Shown piece by piece: positions 32,707 through 38,460 of a stretch of DNA of 38,460 nucleotides (the first letter of the stretch is position 1; each line of letters opens with the position of its first letter). The notes below the pieces were generated by a model, which saw nothing but the letters and a program-made list of their open reading frames with translations, was not told the origin of the DNA and searched no databases. A program made the position numbers and the translations under genes. This DNA is from Streptomyces sp. JJ36. GTDB lineage: Bacteria; Actinomycetota; Actinomycetes; Streptomycetales; Streptomycetaceae. Where the stretch lies: the NCBI RefSeq assembly GCF_021696945.1, contig NZ_JACYHE010000058.1, positions 1 through 38,460 of the forward strand, read 5' to 3'.

Positions 32707-33977
32707 CCCGCACCACCCCGAGCGACACGACACCGGCCGCCGACGCGGCGCCCGCGGAGGGCTGCCCGCTGGCCATCGACCCGCTCGTCCGCGACCTGGA
32801 CGGGGAGACCCGCACGCTGCGCGACGCGGGACCGCTGACCCGTATCGAGCTGCTCGGCGTCCCGGCCTGGACCCTCACCCGGCACGCGGAGGCCCGCAGG
32901 CTGCTCACCGACCCCCGGCTGGTGAAGGACATCGGGCGCTGGACGCTCTACCGCACCGGCGTGGTCACCCAGGAGTGGCCGCTGATCGGCATGATCGACG
33001 CGGGCCGCTCGATGTTCACCGTGGACGGCCCGGAACACCGCAGGCTGCGGACGAAGACGGCACAGGCGATCACCCCGCGGCGGCTGGAGCAGCTCCGGCC
33101 GGTCGTGGAGGAGATCACCCACCGGCTGCTGGACGACCTGGCCGAGGCGGGCGCGGACGGCGCGACGGCGGACCTGAAGTCCGTGTTCGCGCTGCCGCTG
33201 CCGATGTCCGTGATCAGCGTGCTGATGGGCGTCGACCCGGAGCTGCACCCGCGGCTGCACGCGCTCTACAAGGCGTTCTTCTCGATGCTGACGCCGCAGG
33301 ACGAGCGACTGCGGGTGATCGGGGAACTCGACGTCATCTTCACCGAGATGGTGCGCCGGAAGACCGCCGCCCCCGCCGACGACCTCACCAGCGCGCTCAT
33401 CCTGGCCGACGAGGGGGGCGAGCCGCTCACCGAGGAGGAGGTGGTCGGCAACCTCAAGGCCATGGTGGCCGCCGGGCACGAGACGACCATCGGGCTGATC
33501 CTCAACGCCGTACGGGCCCTGCTCACCCACCCCGAGCAGCTCCGGATGGTGCGGGACGGCGAGGTGGGCTGGGACGCGGTGATCGAGGAGACGCTGCGCT
33601 GGGACACCCCGACGACGCATCTGCTGATGCGGTTCGCCACCGAGGACATCGAGGTGGGCGACGGGGTGATACCCGAGGGCGACGGGGTGGTGATCTCCTA
33701 CCGCGCGATCGGCCGGGACCCGGAGCAGCACGGCCCGGACGCCGACTCGTTCGACATCACCCGCCCGGCGCCGATCCGGCACATGACCTTCGGTCACGGC
33801 CCGCACATCTGCCCCGGGGCGGCGCTCTCCCGGCTGGAGGCGTCGATCGCGCTGCCGGCGCTGTTCGGCCGCTTCCCCGGGCTACGGCTCGCGGTGCCGC
33901 CGGAGGAGATCCGGAACCTGCCGGTGCTGACCCAGAACGACCTGGAGTCCTTCCCGGTACGGCTGCACGCGGACTGA
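32703..33977 (+). CDS. Cytochrome P450, CYP154-like
   Basis: A protein of 424 aa. I-helix AGHETT (257-262), K-helix EETLR (ExxR from Glu296), heme loop FGHGPHICPGAAL (Cys370). It is typical of CYP154 monooxygenases, which hydroxylate steroids, macrolides or terpenoids in vitro. GGAGG precedes ATG 32703 despite the 4-bp overlap with the CYP157 gene. Redox partners (ferredoxin, reductase) are not encoded nearby. The terminator at 34010 probably ends the operon. Confidence 0.92.
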   Translation: MTRTTPSDTTPAADAAPAEGCPLAIDPLVRDLDGETRTLRDAGPLTRIELLGVPAWTLTRHAEARRLLTDPRLVKDIGRWTLYRTGVVTQEWPLIGMIDAGRSMFTVDGPEHRRLRTKTAQAITPRRLEQLRPVVEEITHRLLDDLAEAGADGATADLKSVFALPLPMSVISVLMGVDPELHPRLHALYKAFFSMLTPQDERLRVIGELDVIFTEMVRRKTAAPADDLTSALILADEGGEPLTEEEVVGNLKAMVAAGHETTIGLILNAVRALLTHPEQLRMVRDGEVGWDAVIEETLRWDTPTTHLLMRFATEDIEVGDGVIPEGDGVVISYRAIGRDPEQHGPDADSFDITRPAPIRHMTFGHGPHICPGAALSRLEASIALPALFGRFPGLRLAVPPEEIRNLPVLTQNDLESFPVRLHAD

Positions 33978-34009
33978 GCCCCGGCCGGGACCGGACGGTG
34001 ACCGGGGAC

Positions 34010-34032
34010 CGGCCCCCCGTTCCCGGGGGCCG
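34010..34032 (+). terminator. Terminator hairpin after the P450 pair
   Basis: Arms CGGCCCCC (34010-34017) and GGGGGCCG (34025-34032) with a 7-nt loop, extended outwards by a GGACGG/CCGTCC pairing. It lies between the CYP154 stop and the NACHT gene, which has a TATCGT-like -10 just downstream (34050-34055). Confidence 0.65.
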
Positions 34033-34121
34033 CCGTCCGTGCGGCTTGCTATCGTGCTGCCCCCTGCGCGCGGCGGACCGCGCCCGCGGGGGGCACTCAG
34101 CACTGCCAGGGGGGGGCGGAC

Positions 34122-37100
34122 ATGGGCGGTACGCGACGGCTGCTGCGCCTGCTGCGGAACGCCGCCCTGGTCGTCACCCTCGCCGTCGCCACCAGCCAGA
34201 TCCTCACCGACGACGGGGTCGACCTTCGCTGGCTGTACGTCTCCCTCGCCGTGGCCGTCCTCACCGGCGTCTACGAGGTGCTCAGCGGCCGGCTCCCCGC
34301 CGCCCCGGACGGCGACGGCCCGTTCCCGCGGCTGCGACGGCTCTACCTGCGGCAGTTACGGGCCGGCGTGCGGGACATGGAGACGGTGGGCATCGCCACG
34401 CAGAGCGAGTTCGTGCTGCGCATGGAGCAGGTCTACGTGGACGTCAGCCTGGTCCCCAAGCCCGGCCACGACACCGGCCGGGAACCCTATGTGGGCGCCG
34501 TTCCGGGCTCCCCCGGCGAACGCCGGACGCTGGCCTCCTTCCTGGCGGACGGCCGCAGCACGGTCCTCGCGGTGATCGGCGGTCCGGGAACCGGCAAGAC
34601 GACCCTGGCCCGCAACACCGCACTGACCCTCTGCCTGCCCGACTGGAGGTTCTGGCGCCGCCGGCCGCTTCCCGTCCTCCTCTACCTGCGGGACCACGCC
34701 GCGACCGTCCTCCGCGAGGACCCTCCGGGACTCGCCGAGGTCGCCACCACCGCCGGCTGGCTGGAAGGCCGTATCCCCGCCTCCTGGGTGGAGCAGCGCC
34801 TCGACCGGGGCGGCTGCGTGGTGCTGCTGGACGGGCTCGACGAGGTCGCCGACGCGAAGGACCGGCGCCGGGTGGTGACCTGGGTACGCCGGCAGATCGA
34901 GCGGCACCCGGACAACCGCTACGTCCTGACCTCCCGTCCGCACGGCTACCTCGCCAACCCGGTTCCCAACGCCGAGGTGTTGCAGGTGCGGCGCTTCACC
35001 GGCGAGCAGATCTCCCGCTTCCTGCACGGCTGGTCCGCGGCGATCGAGGAACGCGCCACCGGCTCCACCGGGCCGCAGGTGCGGGGGGCGGCCGCCGCGA
35101 AGGCCGACGACCTGCTCGACCGGCTCCGACGCCGGCCCGCGCTGTACGACCTGGCGGCGAACCCCCTGCTGCTCACCATGATCGCCAACGTGCACCGCTA
35201 CCGAGGGCAGCTCCCCGGCAGCCGCGCCGACCTGTACGCGGAGATGTGCGACGTTCTGCTGCACCGCCGCTCCGAGACCCGGAACCTGCCCGACGCCACC
35301 GGGCTGCGCGGCCCGCAGAAGGAACGGGTGGCCCGCGCCCTCGCCCTCGCCATGATGCACTCCGGATACCGCGACGTCACGGCCGAGGAGGCCCACCGAG
35401 CGGTCCGGCAGACGCTGCGTCAGGTGAGCCGGGACGTCACCCCGCAGGTCTTCCTGGAGGAGGCACGGAAGAGCGGGCTGCTGGTCGAACGGGAACACGG
35501 CGTCTTCAGTTTCGCCCATCTGACCCTGCAGGAGTACCTCGCCGCGGCCCAGCTCGGCCCGGACTCCCGGCTGCCGGCCCAACGCGTCGACGACCCGTGG
35601 TGGCGGGAGACGACCCTGCTGTGGGCGGCGAACGCCGACGCCACCCCGGTCATCACCGCCTGCCTCGCCTCCGGGACGGTCCGCGCCCTGGCCCTGGCGT
35701 TCGACTGCGCCGACGAGGCGGCGGAGGTCGAACCGGGCGTCCGCCAACAGCTGGACGACCTGCTCGCCTCCGGGGACGGCGCGGAGGACGCGGACGAGGG
35801 CCGGGAACGACTGCTCGACGGGATCGCCGCGGCCCGCACCCTGCGCGAGGTGGTGACCCTCGGCGAGGTGGCGCTGTGCGCACACCCCGTGCCCCGCCAC
35901 CTGTACGAGCGGTTCGCGCGCGCCGAGCGCCGAGCGGGGCTGCACACCCCCGGCCCGTCCGGCGAGGCCCCGCCGGACGCACCGGCCACCGGTGTGTGGG
36001 CGGACGACGCCCGGCGGTTCGCCGCCTGGGTCGACGCGCTCCTCGGCGACGAGGCGACCTACCGGCTCCCCACGCCGGAGGAGCTGCAGGACCCGGCGGC
36101 GGGCCTGGTCGCCGACCGGGAGCGCCACCACGTCTGGGCCGGCACCCGGATGGGCCCTCGGCTGTACCGGCCCGGCGGCGACCGGCGCCCACACCTCCTT
36201 TCCCGCGCCCGCCTGCACGAGTACCTGCGGAGCGACCGCGCGCGGGCCACGACGTACCTGCGACTGGCGCTTGCCGAACATGCGGAAGTCGGCTTGGCCC
36301 TGAGACTCTCCCGTGCCTTCTCCGCTGCCATCGGCCGGGCCCCGGATTTCGGGGGAGCCCCCGAGGGACTGGCCGCCGAACTGGCGCTCACCCTCGGCCT
36401 GCACCGTGAACTGGATTGCATCCGGGACGTGGAACGCATCCTGGAACAGATGGGCGGCATCCGGCGCAGCGTCGTCTGGGAACTCGACGTGATCCGGGAC
36501 CGCTCCCTCCTCCGTGCCCACTTCCTCTCCGAGGCGATGGGCCTTGATAGCGGGCTCGACAGCGCCCTGGAGCGCTCCCGAGTCCGCAACCTGATGAACG
36601 GGCGAGCCCTGGCGCTCGCCCGGCAGCTCTCACCCACGAACGGCATCGGTCCCGGCATCACCGTCGACGGCCCCCCCTCCACCGGGAGGACGCTGATCGA
36701 CGTTCTAGAGCTCCTGCCCACGGACCGCACGGCCCTTCCCGTAGGGGGCCCGGCCCTGACACTCGGTATCGGCCTGACCCGCCTCCGCGGCCTCGCTGGA
36801 GACCTGGGCCTGGGCGACGGCCCAGGGCGCAGCATGACGGGCGTCACCGTCCAGGACACCCTCGACCTCGCGGTGGAACTCGCGGCAGCCGCCGGTTCTC
36901 CGGGCGACGCCGGGGGACACGCGACCGCGGCGATGGACGGGCTGCGACTCCGGCTGGCCGTGCCCGCCTTCCGTTCACTCCTCGCGGTGTGGCGTCCGGC
37001 CAGGGAGCCCGCCACGAAGCGCGGTGAGGCGCTCAAGGCGTTCGACGCCCACCTCGTCAACCTGCCCGACACGTATGCGCCGGTTCCCGGTGACGAGAAC

Positions 37101-37430
37101 CCCGCCGTGGCACTGTGGCACGCTGGCGAAGCGCTGAGCCGCCGGCCGAGGGCGGCCGACATCCCGCGCCCGCGCGAGGCACGCCTCCTCCTCGCCCAGG
37201 CCCAGGAGCTGGTCGGGCCGATCCTGACCAGAGAGCTCCCCTACGACCCCGCCACACTGTCCACCGCTCGCCTCGGAGCGCTCGCCGCCACCGCACTGCT
37301 GCGCGAGGTGGGGCTGGGCCACGAGGCTGCCGCCGTCGCCAGAGTCCTGTACAGCCTGGTGGCCTTCAGCGCGCGGGAGAACGCCCCGGCGTCCCGTGAC
37401 GACGAGGTGATCCTGCTCGTGCGGGCCTGA
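34122..37430 (+). CDS. Membrane-anchored NACHT-type STAND NTPase
   Basis: A protein of 1102 aa. Two membrane helices lie at residues about 11-30 and 36-56. The NACHT domain starts at about 145: Walker A GGPGTGKTT (153-161), Walker B VVLLDGLDEV (about 233-242), then VLTSRPHGY, LLLTMIANVHRYRGQLPGSRADLY and FSFAHLTLQEYLAA. A region around 620-700 (YRLPTPEEL at 647, VWAGTRMGPRLYRPGG) recalls a formylglycine-generating-enzyme-like fold. The last 400 residues are alpha-rich and unrecognised, a possible sensor. Codon 79 is TTA (34356-34358), so translation probably needs bldA tRNA. Bacterial NACHT proteins include anti-phage sensors, but this role is unproven here. Confidence 0.88.
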   Translation: MGGTRRLLRLLRNAALVVTLAVATSQILTDDGVDLRWLYVSLAVAVLTGVYEVLSGRLPAAPDGDGPFPRLRRLYLRQLRAGVRDMETVGIATQSEFVLRMEQVYVDVSLVPKPGHDTGREPYVGAVPGSPGERRTLASFLADGRSTVLAVIGGPGTGKTTLARNTALTLCLPDWRFWRRRPLPVLLYLRDHAATVLREDPPGLAEVATTAGWLEGRIPASWVEQRLDRGGCVVLLDGLDEVADAKDRRRVVTWVRRQIERHPDNRYVLTSRPHGYLANPVPNAEVLQVRRFTGEQISRFLHGWSAAIEERATGSTGPQVRGAAAAKADDLLDRLRRRPALYDLAANPLLLTMIANVHRYRGQLPGSRADLYAEMCDVLLHRRSETRNLPDATGLRGPQKERVARALALAMMHSGYRDVTAEEAHRAVRQTLRQVSRDVTPQVFLEEARKSGLLVEREHGVFSFAHLTLQEYLAAAQLGPDSRLPAQRVDDPWWRETTLLWAANADATPVITACLASGTVRALALAFDCADEAAEVEPGVRQQLDDLLASGDGAEDADEGRERLLDGIAAARTLREVVTLGEVALCAHPVPRHLYERFARAERRAGLHTPGPSGEAPPDAPATGVWADDARRFAAWVDALLGDEATYRLPTPEELQDPAAGLVADRERHHVWAGTRMGPRLYRPGGDRRPHLLSRARLHEYLRSDRARATTYLRLALAEHAEVGLALRLSRAFSAAIGRAPDFGGAPEGLAAELALTLGLHRELDCIRDVERILEQMGGIRRSVVWELDVIRDRSLLRAHFLSEAMGLDSGLDSALERSRVRNLMNGRALALARQLSPTNGIGPGITVDGPPSTGRTLIDVLELLPTDRTALPVGGPALTLGIGLTRLRGLAGDLGLGDGPGRSMTGVTVQDTLDLAVELAAAAGSPGDAGGHATAAMDGLRLRLAVPAFRSLLAVWRPAREPATKRGEALKAFDAHLVNLPDTYAPVPGDENPAVALWHAGEALSRRPRAADIPRPREARLLLAQAQELVGPILTRELPYDPATLSTARLGALAATALLREVGLGHEAAAVARVLYSLVAFSARENAPASRDDEVILLVRA

Positions 37431-37501
37431 ACGAGGGGCCGCCCGGGAGGCCACGGCGCACCCCTCCGCGCCGCCGCGTTCCCCGGTACCGTACCGCCCT
37501 G

Positions 37502-38287
37502 ATGACTCCCACGACCCCGACCATCGACCTCAACGCCGACCTCGGCGAGGGCTTCGGCCGCTGGCGCCTCACCGACGACGAGGCGCTGCTCGCCGTGGTC
37601 ACCAGTGCCAACGTGGCCTGCGGCTTCCACGCCGGGGATCCGGCCACGATGCGCCGGGTGTGCGAGCTGGCCGCCGAGCACGGGGTGTGCGTCGGCGCCC
37701 AGGTCTCGTACCGGGACCTCGCCGGGTTCGGGCGCCGCGAGATGGACGTGCCGGCCGCGGAGCTGACCGCCGAGGTCGCCTACCAGATCGGCGCGCTGGA
37801 CGTCTTCGCGCGCGCCGCCGGCACCGCCGTCCGCTACGTCAAGCCGCACGGCGCCCTCTACCACCGGGCGTCCCGGGACCCGGAGCAGGCGGCCGCCGTC
37901 GTCGCGGGCGTACGGCTCGCCGGTGCGGGGCCCTCCGGCGGGCCGCTGCCGGTGCTCGGTCTGGAGGGGTCCGCGCTGCACGAGGCCGCGGCGGACGCCG
38001 GGCTGGCCGCGGTGCCGGAGGCGTTCGCCGACCGCGGCTACCGGCCCGACGGCACCCTGGTGCCGCGTACCGAGACGGGCGCGGTGCTCAGCGATCCGGG
38101 GCAGGTGCTCAAGCGGGCCGTGACGCTCGCCCGGGACGGGGAGGTGACCGCCGTGGACGGGAGCACCGTGACGGTGCGCGCCCGTTCGCTCTGCCTGCAC
38201 GGCGACACCCCGGGCGCCGCCGGGCTCGCCCGCCGGGTGCGGAGGGAGCTGACCGCGTCCGGGATCGTCGTACGGGCCTTCGCGTGA
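37502..38287 (+). CDS. pxpA: 5-oxoprolinase subunit A (LamB/YcsF family)
   Basis: A protein of 261 aa, the family size. It starts IDLNADLGEGFGRW with the metal-binding acidic residues, has SANVACGFHAGDP and YVKPHGALYH, and ends in LCLHGDTPGA. PxpA works with PxpB and PxpC to open 5-oxoproline to glutamate using ATP. ATG 37502 follows a TACCGT-like -10 within about 15 bp, so the mRNA may be leaderless. The next ORF overlaps its stop codon (GTGA), in line with the usual pxpABC order. Confidence 0.93.
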   Translation: MTPTTPTIDLNADLGEGFGRWRLTDDEALLAVVTSANVACGFHAGDPATMRRVCELAAEHGVCVGAQVSYRDLAGFGRREMDVPAAELTAEVAYQIGALDVFARAAGTAVRYVKPHGALYHRASRDPEQAAAVVAGVRLAGAGPSGGPLPVLGLEGSALHEAAADAGLAAVPEAFADRGYRPDGTLVPRTETGAVLSDPGQVLKRAVTLARDGEVTAVDGSTVTVRARSLCLHGDTPGAAGLARRVRRELTASGIVVRAFA

Positions 38288-38460
38288 CCGGCCGCGACGG
38301 GGCCGGGGAGCCCGGCGGGTCCCGCGGGGAGCACGGTCCGGGCCCGGAGCCGTCCGGCCCGCGCACCCCCGGCACCGGGGGACGGGCGGCGGCGCCGGAC
38401 GCCCCGCACCCCGCGGCGCACGAGCACGTCCCCGCGCCCCGTGCCGGGGCGCCGGACCGG
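38284..38460 (+). CDS. 5' part of next gene, possibly 5-oxoprolinase subunit B
   Basis: An open frame from GTG 38284, which overlaps the pxpA stop codon, to the end of the window: 59 codons. The peptide is Gly/Pro/Ala/Arg-rich and disordered, without any recognisable domain. Position after pxpA makes PxpB (allophanate hydrolase subunit 1-like) the best guess, with an unusually long N-terminal tail. The true start may be further downstream, beyond the window. Confidence 0.45.
   Translation, partial: MTGRDGAGEPGGSRGEHGPGPEPSGPRTPGTGGRAAAPDAPHPAAHEHVPAPRAGAPDR

Noticed and set aside
1..38460. CRISPR arrays, insertion sequences, rRNA, complete tRNAs
   Set aside because: No regularly spaced short repeats, transposase motifs or rRNA/tRNA sequences beyond the att fragment were seen.

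Overview
The window reads as chromosomal DNA of a Streptomyces or a close relative. G+C is very high, codons end almost always in G or C, GTG starts are frequent and genes couple through ATGA/GTGA overlaps. Genus-typical features include a CYP157/CYP154 cytochrome P450 pair, an ECF41-type sigma factor, a chitinase-type promoter, and TTA codons confined to a few genes. Only the first ~2.4 kb is clearly less G+C-rich.

Layout. Positions 1-2396 are the end of an integrated element. They hold a 55-bp direct repeat and an AlbA_2/ATPase-like/winged-helix gene, and end at a 44-bp copy of the 3' half of a tRNA-Gly(CCC) gene (2397-2440, attachment site) followed by the tRNA terminator. Next comes a scarred zone (2441-3871) with a frameshifted, truncated Nudix gene, two small minus-strand ORFs and a diverged 107-bp duplication. 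From 3872 to 15256 lie mostly stand-alone accessory and housekeeping genes: a hypothetical protein, a two-TM protein, two APH-family kinases, a GNAT, a PhyH-like oxygenase, a lone OLD-type TOPRIM protein, a SnoaL-like protein divergent from an MFS exporter, glutamine-dependent NAD+ synthetase and a DUF1203 protein.

15282-17482 is a translationally coupled FAD oxidoreductase / ECF41 sigma operon with an upstream palindrome. It is divergent from a coiled-coil/Mrr-nuclease/TerD fusion gene (17772-19967). Then come an anti-sigma-type ATPase, a hypothetical plus DUF6745 pair and a MazG-like protein. 24043-27530 is an operon of a P-type ATPase with Na,K-ATPase-like membrane motifs and a TrkA/RCK-type protein. 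After an aldo/keto reductase remnant comes a tiny secreted protein behind a textbook chitinase-type promoter, then a glutathionyl-hydroquinone reductase, a cupin_5 protein, an SDR, the CYP157-CYP154 pair, a membrane-anchored NACHT NTPase (1102 aa) and pxpA with the start of the next gene.

Main points of interest: three genes (Mrr-TerD fusion, secreted peptide, NACHT NTPase) each carry a TTA codon and so probably depend on the bldA tRNA. Two of these look like conflict or defence genes, which suggests developmentally timed expression. The P-ATPase/RCK operon and the orphan CYP157 (no ExxR)/CYP154 pair are the next most unusual units. No CRISPR array, rRNA, complete tRNA or transposase was seen.
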